Of a stretch of 64,000 nt of DNA, positions 28,580 through 37,277 are shown in pieces (the stretch's first letter is position 1; each line of letters begins with the position of its first letter). Position numbers and translations under genes: made by a program. The notes beneath the pieces were generated by a model that was given only the letters and a program-made list of their open reading frames with translations, ran no database searches and had not been told where the DNA came from. This DNA is from Holophagaceae bacterium. Its GTDB lineage: Bacteria; Acidobacteriota; Holophagae; Holophagales; Holophagaceae. Where the stretch lies: positions 211,329 to 275,328 of the forward strand of contig JADJVL010000007.1 in assembly GCA_016710635.1 (NCBI GenBank). Reading direction: 5' to 3'.

Positions 28580-30717
28580 TGTCACGCGCCACAGCCCTTC
28601 TGTTCAGCCTCGCGGCCCTGCACGCCCCGGCCCTGGCCACGGCGCGGAAGCAGGGGACGCCGCCGCCCATGCGGGTGGGCCTCGATACCCAGGGCACGGA
28701 GTGGCTGGTGGGCCTCGAAGGGGGCGGCGAAGTGCGCAGCCGGAGCGGACGCGCGCTGATGAAGGTGCGGGAGGGCGAGAAGCTGCGCCTCTGGTGGGAC
28801 AGCCGGGGCGAGGCGGATCCCACGGACGAGTTCCGCATCCAGGTGGGCCGGGCCAGTTCCGCGAAGGACGCCGACGCCCTGATGGCGAAGCTCAAGGCCG
28901 CCGGCGAGGCGCCGGAAAAGAAGTTCGTGGCGGACGGCGGCACCTGGCGGGTGCTCACGGGCCACTTCGAGACCGTGGAGGCCGCGGACCCCATCCTGCA
29001 GAAACTCCAGGCGGCGGGCTACGACGAGTTGTGGGTCGCTTCGGAAGCGAGGCCCGGCAAGGCCCGGAAGGGCCGGGCGCTGTATGCCATCACGGACCGC
29101 TACGAGCGCCGGCCCCTGCCGGCGGAAGGCGTGTCCCTCTGGGCCCGGAACGAGGTGATCAGCCTCGGCGGCAAGGGCCGCTACCGCGGGAAGCTGGAAG
29201 TCTTCCCCAATGCCCTGGGCCGCCTCACGGTGGTGAACGAGCTGGACATGGAAACCTACGTGCGGGGCGTGGTGCCCCGGGAGATGGGGGCCAACGAATT
29301 CCCGGCCCTGGAGGCCCTGAAGGCCCAGGCGGTGGCGGCGCGGACCTACGCCATGGCCAACAAAGGCAAGCGCGCTTCCGAAGGCTTCGACCTGCTGGAT
29401 ACGGTGGCGGACCAGGTCTACGGCGGCGCCGGCGGCGAGCAGCCCCTCACGGACCAGGCGACCCGGGAGACCGCCGGGCTGGTGGCGACCTTCGAAGGCC
29501 GGCCCATCCAGGCCCTCTTCACGGCGAATTCCGGCGGGGCGACGGTGGACAACACCCATGTCTTCGGCGGGCCCCAGCCCTACCTGAAGGGCGTGTCGAA
29601 CTACGCGGCGAAGCCGCTGACCCTGCCCTTCAAAGGTCTGGTGGACCCGGGCCCGGACCAGGGCTGGCTCAACGCCGAGCTCCTGCGGATGGGGGGCTTC
29701 GGCATCATCCAGACCTCCTGGCTGAACGCCGGGGCCATGACGGCGCCCCTGAAGGGTTCGGACCTGCTGGGTCCCCTGTCGCGCCTGGCGTCGCGGTTCT
29801 GGCTCACGCCGCCCCAGGCCAGTCTGGACCAGGGCCCGAAGCTCTACCTCTGGATGGCGCGGAGCTTCGGCTTCGATCAGGTCGTCGAAGGCCTGGAGCA
29901 GCCCCAGGATGCGGCGTACTTCCTCGGCGACGCGGCGGTGGAGCCCAAGGACCGCCTGCTGGCGGCCTTCCTCACCCGCCGGGGCATCGTGCCGGCCAGC
30001 CTCTGGAAGCAGGCGGCGCCCACCCTGGGCCAGGGCCTGTCGGTGCTGGCGCGGCTGTGGGCCGAAGTCGAGCCGCCGGAAATCCTCGAGGGCACGCTCC
30101 TGATGGACGGCACCGTGCGCCGGAAGAATGCGACCCCGGAGCCCCTGCTCCTGGCGCCCCAGATCCTGCTGGCGGAAGAGGCGCCCGGGGGCACCCTGCG
30201 CCTGCTCGGCGATGCGGCGATCCAGGTGGGCGACCGGGTGCGGTGGATGCCCCAGAGCGCGGAGGGCTCCAGCAAGGTGCTGATCCGCCGTCTGGACCCG
30301 GACGGCGCGGCCCTGGACCGCTACAACCCCACCGCCCACTGGAAGGAGCTGGTGAAGGACGCGGACCTCGTGGCGCGGCTGCAGAAGCGGGTGGCCCTTC
30401 AGGGCATCCGGGAGCTGCGTCTGCAGCACAACGCCAACGGCCGCGTCCTGGACCTGCAGGTCATCGACAGCGGCGGCCGCGCCCACGCCTTCACCGGCAT
30501 GCGCATCCGCCTGGCCCTGGGCCTGAAGGACAACCCCTTCCGGGTGTTGACCGTGGGCAGCGGCGTGAAGAAGACCTGGATCTTCTACGGCCGCGGCTGG
30601 GGCCACGGCGTGGGCATGGACCAGACCGGCGCCTACGGCCTGGCCCTGGAAGGCTGGAGCTTCGACGCCATCCTGAAGCGCTACTACCGGGGCATCGAGC
30701 TCACGAAGTCCTACTAG
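28579..30717 (+). CDS. SpoIID/LytB-domain protein with SPOR-like N-terminal region
   Basis: 712 residues with a signal-peptide-like start (LLFSLAALHAPALATA). Residues about 90-155 look like a SPOR-type peptidoglycan-binding repeat (WRVLTGHFETVEAADPILQKLQAAGY). The SpoIID core follows: RGVVPREMGANEFPALEALKAQAVAARTYA, then VYGG and TANSGGATVDN, and the C-terminal RGWGHGVGMDQTGAYGLA that closes the fold. SpoIID proteins are lytic transglycosylases acting on denuded glycan, and SPOR domains target such glycan at the septum, so a cell-wall remodelling role in the periplasm is likely. The TGATG overlap links it to the hydrolase gene. Confidence 0.85.
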   Translation: MSRATALLFSLAALHAPALATARKQGTPPPMRVGLDTQGTEWLVGLEGGGEVRSRSGRALMKVREGEKLRLWWDSRGEADPTDEFRIQVGRASSAKDADALMAKLKAAGEAPEKKFVADGGTWRVLTGHFETVEAADPILQKLQAAGYDELWVASEARPGKARKGRALYAITDRYERRPLPAEGVSLWARNEVISLGGKGRYRGKLEVFPNALGRLTVVNELDMETYVRGVVPREMGANEFPALEALKAQAVAARTYAMANKGKRASEGFDLLDTVADQVYGGAGGEQPLTDQATRETAGLVATFEGRPIQALFTANSGGATVDNTHVFGGPQPYLKGVSNYAAKPLTLPFKGLVDPGPDQGWLNAELLRMGGFGIIQTSWLNAGAMTAPLKGSDLLGPLSRLASRFWLTPPQASLDQGPKLYLWMARSFGFDQVVEGLEQPQDAAYFLGDAAVEPKDRLLAAFLTRRGIVPASLWKQAAPTLGQGLSVLARLWAEVEPPEILEGTLLMDGTVRRKNATPEPLLLAPQILLAEEAPGGTLRLLGDAAIQVGDRVRWMPQSAEGSSKVLIRRLDPDGAALDRYNPTAHWKELVKDADLVARLQKRVALQGIRELRLQHNANGRVLDLQVIDSGGRAHAFTGMRIRLALGLKDNPFRVLTVGSGVKKTWIFYGRGWGHGVGMDQTGAYGLALEGWSFDAILKRYYRGIELTKSY

Positions 30718-30724
30718 GGGCGTC

Positions 30725-31405
30725 ATGCCCGTCTTCCAGCTCAGCCACCGCGTCGCCTTCCCCGATCCGGATCTCGCCGAGGCGGACGGCCTGCTGGCGG
30801 TGGGCGGCGATCTCTCTCCCGCGCGCCTGCTCCTGGCCTATTCCATCGGCGTCTTCCCCTGGTTCAACGAAGGCGATCCCATCCTCTGGTGGAGCCCGGA
30901 TCCCCGGTGCGTGGTGCTTCGCGGCGAGGAGCACATTCCCAGGTCCACCCTCCGGAAGTTCAAGCGCGGCGACTTCGAGATCCGGTTCGACACGGCCTTC
31001 GAGGCGGTCATGCGCGCCTGCGCCGAGCCGCGGGAAGGGCAGGAGGGCACCTGGATCTCGGAAGCCATGGTGGAGGCCTACGCGGCCCTCCACCAAGCCG
31101 GCTACGCCCACAGCATCGAAGCCTGGCAAAAGGACCGGCTGGTCGGCGGCCTCTACGGCGTCAGCCTCGGCGCCGCCTTCTTCGGAGAGAGCATGTTCAC
31201 GCGGGTGCCCGATGCGTCGAAGGCGGCCTTCGCGGCGCTGTGCGAGAAGGCGTGGGGCTGGGGCTTCCACTTCATCGACGCGCAGGTGCCGACGGAGCAT
31301 CTGGCGCGGCTGGGGGCGCGGAAGGTCGGGCGGGGGGAGTTCAGGGCGTGGTTACGAAACGCGATGGAGGGAACGACACAAGTGGGTATCTGGACTTCAC
31401 AATAA
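30725..31405 (+). CDS. aat: Leucyl/phenylalanyl-tRNA--protein transferase
   Basis: 226 residues, normal for the family. DGLLAVGGDLSPARLLLAYSIGVFPWF and WWSPDPRCVV near the N-terminus, then YAHSIEAW, GGLYGVSLGAAFFGESMF and HFIDAQVPTEHL are diagnostic. The enzyme adds Leu or Phe to N-terminal Arg or Lys of proteins, creating N-degrons that ClpS delivers to ClpAP; clpS and clpA are 11.5 kb downstream in this window, so the whole leucine N-end rule route is encoded here. It follows the SpoIID gene by 7 nt. Confidence 0.97.
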   Translation: MPVFQLSHRVAFPDPDLAEADGLLAVGGDLSPARLLLAYSIGVFPWFNEGDPILWWSPDPRCVVLRGEEHIPRSTLRKFKRGDFEIRFDTAFEAVMRACAEPREGQEGTWISEAMVEAYAALHQAGYAHSIEAWQKDRLVGGLYGVSLGAAFFGESMFTRVPDASKAAFAALCEKAWGWGFHFIDAQVPTEHLARLGARKVGRGEFRAWLRNAMEGTTQVGIWTSQ

Positions 31406-31484
31406 CCCTTGCAGGTCGGGCCAAAGTCGACCGTCACAGCGCATTGATATTGTCGTGCTGCATAACAGCGCCCTGGAGAAATAG

Positions 31485-31949
31485 TCAGGGCGCACCAGCA
31501 AGGAACGAACAGAGATGATCTCTCACTCCAACTGCGGCTTGGAGCGCGATGTTCTCAAACACACTTTCAGGTTGCATAGGATGGGCAGACGATTCGGTGT
31601 TATTCGGGCCGAACACGAACCAGTGGTCTTGACCAGGGAAGAAGCCATCGGGCCCGAGCCTTGCTCGATCGCGCCAATGGCAGTGGCCTACGGTGAGTGC
31701 GGACTCGCTAAGCGACTTCCCGAAATTGCTCCAGTCCTGCTGCAGCTCTCGTACCTGATGATCAGATATTCGACCAGCCTCCACATAAAAGCTCCCGCCG
31801 TACTTGTTGAAGAGGATCATCAGCATCTGATGCTCCCCGTTTATGCGGCGTCTGAAATGAGGAAGGCTACCTTTGAAACCGAGTGCGCGGATTTGGGGGA
31901 TCAGGAATCGATTGATTGCCTTCTGCATCATTTCACGATCAATTGCCAT
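31485..31949 (-). CDS. DUF4304 domain protein
   Basis: 154 residues from the ATG at 31949, which has GAGG 6 nt upstream (a TTG at 31967 would add six residues). The N-terminal FLIPQIRALGFKGSLPHFRRR followed by LMILFNKYGGSFYVEAG is the DUF4304 pattern, found in small cytosolic proteins often scattered in accessory or defence-rich regions. Function unknown. It lies in a patch with visibly more A/T than the flanking genes and is convergent with aat, suggesting acquisition. Confidence 0.72.
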   Translation of the reverse strand: MAIDREMMQKAINRFLIPQIRALGFKGSLPHFRRRINGEHQMLMILFNKYGGSFYVEAGRISDHQVRELQQDWSNFGKSLSESALTVGHCHWRDRARLGPDGFFPGQDHWFVFGPNNTESSAHPMQPESVFENIALQAAVGVRDHLCSFLAGAP

Positions 31950-32086
31950 GGGCGGCCTCACGGCCAATTATGCAACCGACAGGTTTGAATGAAATTTCCA
32001 GAATCCAGACAGTGCGCAGTGCTCTGTCCGTTGACTCCACCTGCCTCCCACGCAGGCGCCGGCAGGGGTCGGTTGGAGGGAGGCTG

Positions 32087-32383
32087 TCATTCGACTACCG
32101 GCCGAAGCCGCATCCCCAGCGCATGAACTACCTTTAAGATCGTCCCCAGCTCCGGATTCCCATCCTCCGACAAGGCGCGGTACAGCGACTCTCGGCTCAG
32201 GCCGACGGCCCGCGCGACTTCAGTCATCCCTTTCGCACGCGCGATGGCGCCCAGCGCGACGGCGATGAGACGCGGATCGCCACCCTCCATGGCGGCCTCG
32301 AGGTAGGCCGCCATGGAGGCTTCGTCCTGGAGGTGGCGCGCGGCGCCGTAGCGGCGGGTCACGGTCTTCGTGGATTGGGTCAT
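32087..32383 (-). CDS. HigA/addiction-module-antidote-like protein without partner toxin
   Basis: 98 residues. The helix-turn-helix core MTEVARAVGLSRESLYRALSEDGNPELGTILKVVHALGMRL is typical of the putative addiction-module antidote family whose genes normally follow a RelE/HigB-like toxin gene. Upstream (32384-32560) no toxin-like frame can be read, so it appears orphaned. It should be a small DNA-binding protein repressing its own promoter. A solo role as a regulator is equally possible. Confidence 0.75.
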   Translation of the reverse strand: MTQSTKTVTRRYGAARHLQDEASMAAYLEAAMEGGDPRLIAVALGAIARAKGMTEVARAVGLSRESLYRALSEDGNPELGTILKVVHALGMRLRPVVE

Positions 32384-32758
32384 GGGTTCACTTCAATGTT
32401 CTTGGGCCGACCTCTTCAAAACGAGGTCGATGCACCGCGCGATGGAAGAGTAGTCTTTGGGTCATATGTTGCAAAGAAAAATGCTAGGCGCACCTCCCTT
32501 AACTATGAGATTCCAAGGCAGGCGAACCTAGAGGCACAGCCAACGTAATTCTTGGTGTGCCCCTTCATTGCTGGACCATTCGCCGCATCTTCTGCGGGGA
32601 CTACCCAATCTAATCTCCGCAGAAGATGCGGAGATTGCCACGCGGCAGGGCCTGCCCCTGGCGTCTCCAACGGCACTTGGATTCGCTCCTCCCTCCGCGT
32701 CGCTCCAGTTGGAACGAACCTCGCCCAGATCATCGCGAAGGCTGAGCCTATGGCCCTG
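32384..32758. other. Non-coding stretch between orphan antitoxin and kinase gene
   Basis: About 375 bp with no convincing gene on either strand. The antitoxin-proximal half is A/T-richer and would be expected to hold its promoter and, in a complete module, the toxin gene. The other half contains the strong palindrome listed separately. I see nothing else. Confidence 0.5.
32583..32631. repeat. Perfect 15-bp inverted repeat, 18-bp stem with one wobble
   Basis: CCGCATCTTCTGCGG at 32583-32597 pairs perfectly with CCGCAGAAGATGCGG at 32617-32631; three more inner pairs (one G-T) extend the stem to 18 bp around a 13-nt loop. No T run follows on either strand, so it is a poor intrinsic terminator. 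It resembles a REP-type element or the end of a mobile remnant at the border of the A/T-richer patch. Confidence 0.7.
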
Positions 32759-34232
32759 CTACCGGCGCCCTCCCACCCGTCCAAGAAACACCTGCCGCTC
32801 CGCCGGGTTCTCGATCTCGTTCGCCAGCAGCCGGAAGAGCTCGCCCTCGTCCTGCGTCCTGGCCGCGGCCCGGCGCACCAGCGCCTTCGCCACGCCGCCG
32901 AGGTGCTGCGCCAGTTCCGCCTCGGCGCGGGCGAGGACGGCGGCGTCGAGGGGAGATGCTGATGCCTGGGAGGCGGGCTGGCTGCTCCGGGGACCGGAGG
33001 GCTGGCCGGAAGGATGCCCCGACGGATGGGATGCAGGCTGCGATGCCGGACCCGATGCACGCCCGCCGCCGTAGGCCTTCACGAAGGCCGCCCGGGCCGC
33101 CGCGTCCCGGATCTCCGAGGCGACGGCCTCCACCACCTGGGCGTGGCTGGCGCCGCGCTTCGCCGCGGACCTCACCACCACGCCGGCGATGGGGCCGATG
33201 TGGGCGGCGAGACCGGATGTGATCTGCTTCAGGGCGTCGCTGTCCAGGGGCTCCTCCGAGGCTGACCGCGGCGAGGACGGCCCGGTATGGCGATGCCTCC
33301 TGCACCAGCAGGCGCTGGGTGGCGGCGAAGAGGGTGGAGACTTCCGAGCCGGGATCGGGATCGATGTCCCGCAGGGCCTCCCGGAAGGCGGCCACGGTCT
33401 GGGGCCGGTCCTCCTCCGCGGGGGCCAGGGCCCAGTCGATGGCCTTGAGCAGGCCGTCGCTGTAGAGAGCGTGTTCACCCACCGCAATGGCGGCCTGCAT
33501 GGGGTCATGGCGGACCCGGGCCGGTGCCTCCGGCGGATTGGCTCCCGTGACCATCCAGTAGAGCACTCCGCCGAAGGCGTAGAGATCGCTCCAGGGTCCC
33601 TGGTGCCCATGGGCGTGGTACTGCTCCAGGGGCGCATAGCCCGGCGAAACCACCACCGTCAGCTCGCTGTCGGCGTCCACCACTCGCGCCGACCCGAAAT
33701 CCAGCAGCACCGGGCTGCCGTCCTCCCGGATGAAGATGTTGTTGGGCTTGATGTCCCGGTGCAGGTAGCCCGCGCCGTGGATGGTCTCCAGGCCGTCCAG
33801 CAGGGGCGCCGCCAGGGCCAGCACGGTGCTTTCCGGCAGGGGGCGGTGGCGCTTGATCCAGGCTTGCAGGGTCTGCCCCTCCACGAACTCCATCACCATG
33901 TAGGCGGTGCCGAAGGCTTCGAAGAAGCGCAGCACCCGCACGATGCCCGGATGCCGGAAGGCGGCCAGGGTGCGGGATTCGTAGAGGAAGCGCCCGCGGC
34001 CCCAGTCGAAGGCCCGCTGGTTCTCCTCGGAACGGGGCCGCAGGGTCAGATCCTCCCCGCGCACCATCAGGTCTCCGGGTAGATATTCCTTGATGGCCAC
34101 CTTCAGGTTCAGGTTGGTATCCACCGCCAAGTAGGTGACCCCGAAGCCCCCCATCCCCAGGGTGGACTGGATGCGGTACTCCTGGAGGAAGGAGCCCGGC
34201 GGCAGGGTGATCCCGGTGTGCTGCATGCCCAC
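32759..34232 (-). CDS. Ser/Thr protein kinase with duplicated C-terminal helical domain (one frameshift)
   Basis: Kinase domain about residues 14-280: glycine loop GMGGFGVTY, VAIKEY, HRDIKPNN catalytic loop, DFGSA and a PGYAPLEQY activation segment. The frame then breaks; dropping one base from the G run at 33247-33250 joins it to a second frame and gives 490 residues. The restored tail holds two related helical segments (AHIGPIAGVVVRSAAKRGAS...AAFVKAYG and QHLGGVAKALVRRAAARTQD...RQVFLGRV) separated by a Pro/Ser/Gly-rich linker with PSGH/PSGQ repeats. No transmembrane helix. It begins 7 nt after the haem sensor gene, so the two probably act in one pathway. The frameshift is likely a sequence error. 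Confidence 0.83.
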
Positions 34233-34239
34233 GCCCCCC

Positions 34240-35112
34240 TCAGCCCTCGTCGATCATGCGGATGGCCTTGTCCAGGCTGCGGTGCATGCGGTTGATGGAC
34301 TTCGCCAGCACCGCAATCTCGTCGCTCCCGCCTTCCGGCAGGTCCGGCATGTCCATCTCGCCGGTGCTGATCTTGTCGGCCACCGAGGACATGCGGCCGA
34401 GGGGCCGGACCACCAGGGTGGAGAGCATCAGGTTGAGGATGATGAAGAGCAGGGCGAAGACCCCCGCGAGGGAGGCCATGAAGGTGTAGAAGGCCCGCTG
34501 GGCGTTCGCCACCGGCAGGGCCATGGGCACCGACACGATCTGGGCGCCGACGATCTCGCTGAGCTTCCAGCCGAAGCCGTTGCCCGGGCCGTAGAGCTTC
34601 ACCATCGCCGCCGGCGCGGTGTCGGGAGTGGTGTGGCAGCTGAGGCAGGCGGCGTCCTTCACCTGCAGGGGCCGGGCGAGGTAGAGGCTCAGCCCCGTGG
34701 GCGTGGACCGAACCCCGGTGAACTCATGGCGGTCCTCGTGGTTGCGGAACTCGTTGACGATGTCCGTCTCCCACTCCACCGCGCGGTTGCGCGGGTTCGT
34801 CGGGTTCAGCGCCGCCTCCTTGTAGGCATAGTCGGGATACTTCTTCTTCAGCTGAAGCATGATCTCCGTGGCGGAATAAGCAGGCACGGACTGGGGCAGG
34901 AACTCGCCGTCCACCACCCGCAGGTTGGGCCGCACCTGGCCCACGGTGTAGGACCGCATGGATGCCGCGGCCTCCATCATCACTCCGGCGGTGCGCAGCA
35001 CGTCCTCCCGGGCGTTCCGCTGGAGCAGGCCATAGGACACGTAGCCCGAGGCGCCTAACCCCACGAGGAAGACCAGCAGCAGGACCAGGTTGAACTTGAC
35101 CCTCAACCCCAT
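34240..35112 (-). CDS. DUF3365 haem-binding sensor protein with HAMP-like segment
   Basis: 290 residues. One N-terminal transmembrane helix (FNLVLLLVFLVGLGASGYVSYGL), a periplasmic DUF3365 (Tll0287-like) domain with RPNL, NPTNPRNRAVEWE and a single c-type haem motif CLSCH, a second helix (LAGVFALLFIILNLML) and a cytoplasmic HAMP-like region ending in a coiled coil (VVRPLGRMSSVADKIS). It has no output domain of its own. The Ser/Thr kinase gene follows after 7 nt, so redox or ligand sensing in the periplasm may be passed to that kinase. GGAGG precedes the ATG. Confidence 0.85.
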   Translation of the reverse strand: MGLRVKFNLVLLLVFLVGLGASGYVSYGLLQRNAREDVLRTAGVMMEAAASMRSYTVGQVRPNLRVVDGEFLPQSVPAYSATEIMLQLKKKYPDYAYKEAALNPTNPRNRAVEWETDIVNEFRNHEDRHEFTGVRSTPTGLSLYLARPLQVKDAACLSCHTTPDTAPAAMVKLYGPGNGFGWKLSEIVGAQIVSVPMALPVANAQRAFYTFMASLAGVFALLFIILNLMLSTLVVRPLGRMSSVADKISTGEMDMPDLPEGGSDEIAVLAKSINRMHRSLDKAIRMIDEG

Positions 35113-35324
35113 GGGAGGCCTCCGTGGTTAAAGCGGATTCGGTGTGAGTCGGGGGCGGGGATTCCGCCAGAGTTCCGGGCTTGGTGTCCGCCCATGCTAC
35201 GGCCGATGGGGGTTGAAGGCACCCTGGTCCCTCCTGAAAAATCCAGCGGGCCTGAAGCATCTTTCTAGTTCCACCCCGAGGGAATCGGCGTCATTTTGGG
35301 CGCACCGTTCCCCGAGGTCACGCC

Positions 35325-36977
35325 GTGCGCATCTTCTCCCCGCTCCTGCTGGTGTCATCCCTGTTGCTCGCCGCGGGCGGGCCCGAGGCTTCCCTGCGGG
35401 AGCCGGCGGGCTGGAAGCCCTTCCGCCTTGGGCGCCATCACCGCAAGGTCTCCACCAGGGTGCCCGCGGCGCAGCGGGCCTTCGACCAAGGCCTGGTCTG
35501 GGCCTACGCCTTCAACCATGACGAATCCGTCCGGGCCTTCCAGGAGGCGGCGCGGCTGGACCCGGGGCTCGCCATGGCGTGGTGGGGCATCGCCCTCGTG
35601 AATGGCCCCCACATCAACAATCCGACCCTGGACGACGCCCACGCGAAGGCGGCCTGGGAGGCCCTGCTGGAGGCGAAACGGCGGGCGGGCGCCGCCAGCC
35701 CGGTGGAGCAGGGGCTGATCGCGGCCCTGGAGCAGCGCTATGCCCAGCCCAACCCCGCGGACCGCAAGGCGCTGGATGCGGCCTACGCCCAGGCGATGGC
35801 GGCGCTGGCGGCCAAGTACCCGCAGGATGCGGATGTGGTCGCCCTCGCCGCCGAGGCGCTCATGGACGTGCGGCCCTGGGACCAGTGGACCCGCGCCGGC
35901 GAGCCCCAGCCGGGCACGCAGGAGATCCTGGCGGCCCTGCGCCGCGCGCTGCTGCGCTCGCCGGACCACCCGCTGGCCCTGCATCTCACCATCCACGCCA
36001 CCGAGGGCTCGCCGCACCCGGAGCGCGGGAAGGCCGCGGCGGACCGGCTGCGTCTCCTGGTGCCCGATGCGGGACACCTCCTGCACATGCCGGGCCACAC
36101 CTACGCCCGCATCGGGGACTGGCAGGGCGCGGCCCAGGCGAATGTGCGTGCGATGGAGGCGGACGCGCGCTACAAGGCCCGCCAGCCGGAGATCGGGTTC
36201 TACGGGCTGTACATGGTGCATGACGCCGACTTCCTCGCGTACACGGCGCTCATGGAAGGGCGCAAGGAGGTGGCCCTCGCCCAGACCAAGGCCGTGGTGA
36301 GCGCTTTTCCCCTGGCCTGGGTGGTGGAGAACGCTTCCTTCGTGGATTCCTTCCAGTCCCGATATTGGGAGGGCCTGAAGCGGTTCGGGCTGTGGGAGGA
36401 GCTGCTGGCGCAGCCCGCGCCGGATGCGCGCCTGCCCCTGTCCACGGCCTACTGGCATGCCCTGCGGGGCACGGCCTTCGCCGCCACGGGGAAGGTTGAG
36501 GAGGCGCTGAAGGAGCAGGCCGCCTTCGAGGCCGCCCAATCGAAAATTCCGGAGGGCTTCACCTGGGGCTCCAATGCCGCCGGCCCTGTGCTCCAGGTGG
36601 CCAAGGCCTACCTCGCCGGCGAGATCGCCTTCCGGCAGGGGAAGGTGGACGAGGCGGTGGCCCAGCTGACGGAAGCGGCGAAGCAGGAGGACGCCCTCAA
36701 GTACGACGAGCCGCCGGCCTGCGTGATCCCTTCCCGCCACGCCCTGGGCGCGGTGCTGCTCAGCGCCAGGCGCGCGAAGGAGGCCGAAGCCGTATACCGG
36801 GCGGACCTCCAGGCCTACCCCGCCAACTACTGGTCCCTGCTGGGGCTCTCCCAGGCGCTGACCGCCCAGGGGAAGACCGCTGAAGCCGCCAAGGCCTCCG
36901 CTGCCCTGAGGAAGGCCCAGGCCCGGGCGGACCAGAAGGCCGCGACCAGCTGCCTCTGCGTGAAGGCCACAGACTGA
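35325..36977 (+). CDS. Exported tetratricopeptide-repeat protein
   Basis: 550 residues from a GTG with GAGG upstream. Signal peptide (FSPLLLVSSLLLAAGG) followed by TPR-like helical pairs: AFDQGLVWAYAFNHDESVRAFQEAARLDPGLAMAWWG at the start and AYLAGEIAFRQGKVDEAVAQL and LLGLSQALTAQGKTAEAAKA near the end. The PGHTYARIGDWQGAAQAN segment is also TPR-like. It should be a periplasmic or outer-membrane protein-interaction scaffold. It is divergent from the haem sensor gene with about 210 bp between them. Partner unknown. Confidence 0.8.
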   Translation: MRIFSPLLLVSSLLLAAGGPEASLREPAGWKPFRLGRHHRKVSTRVPAAQRAFDQGLVWAYAFNHDESVRAFQEAARLDPGLAMAWWGIALVNGPHINNPTLDDAHAKAAWEALLEAKRRAGAASPVEQGLIAALEQRYAQPNPADRKALDAAYAQAMAALAAKYPQDADVVALAAEALMDVRPWDQWTRAGEPQPGTQEILAALRRALLRSPDHPLALHLTIHATEGSPHPERGKAAADRLRLLVPDAGHLLHMPGHTYARIGDWQGAAQANVRAMEADARYKARQPEIGFYGLYMVHDADFLAYTALMEGRKEVALAQTKAVVSAFPLAWVVENASFVDSFQSRYWEGLKRFGLWEELLAQPAPDARLPLSTAYWHALRGTAFAATGKVEEALKEQAAFEAAQSKIPEGFTWGSNAAGPVLQVAKAYLAGEIAFRQGKVDEAVAQLTEAAKQEDALKYDEPPACVIPSRHALGAVLLSARRAKEAEAVYRADLQAYPANYWSLLGLSQALTAQGKTAEAAKASAALRKAQARADQKAATSCLCVKATD

Positions 36978-37277
36978 GGCGCACCCCGCCCGGGGCATAC
37001 CCCGGAGCGAAGGCCAGCAGCTTTTGCCCGATGGCCGGGTCGGGAGCGGACAAGGCCCGCGCTGTTGAGGGTCAGCGGCATGCAGCGTGATGCTGGGATC
37101 TCGATGCGCGGGTGGCTGTCGCATCCGGACGGGCCGCGCCTCCGCCACTGGGACCCGCCCACTTGCAGTTCAGCCACGACCCCTCGCCATCGGGAACGGC
37201 GACTCCAAACCGGGCGAGGCGCTTCCGATCCTGGGGTCGGCAAGCGGGCCCGACGGCCCCCATTCCAGGAGGCATCC
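36978..37277. other. 300-bp upstream region of the cytochrome c peroxidase gene
   Basis: GC-rich, with no convincing gene. It must carry the promoter of the four-gene peroxidase/LytS-LytTR operon, but I see no clear -10/-35 pair. GGAGG is present just before 37278. Confidence 0.4.

Noticed and set aside
32503..33060. A 185-residue minus-strand open frame rich in Arg, Pro and Ser
   Set aside because: Overlaps the repaired C-terminal region of the kinase in another frame and shows no domain.
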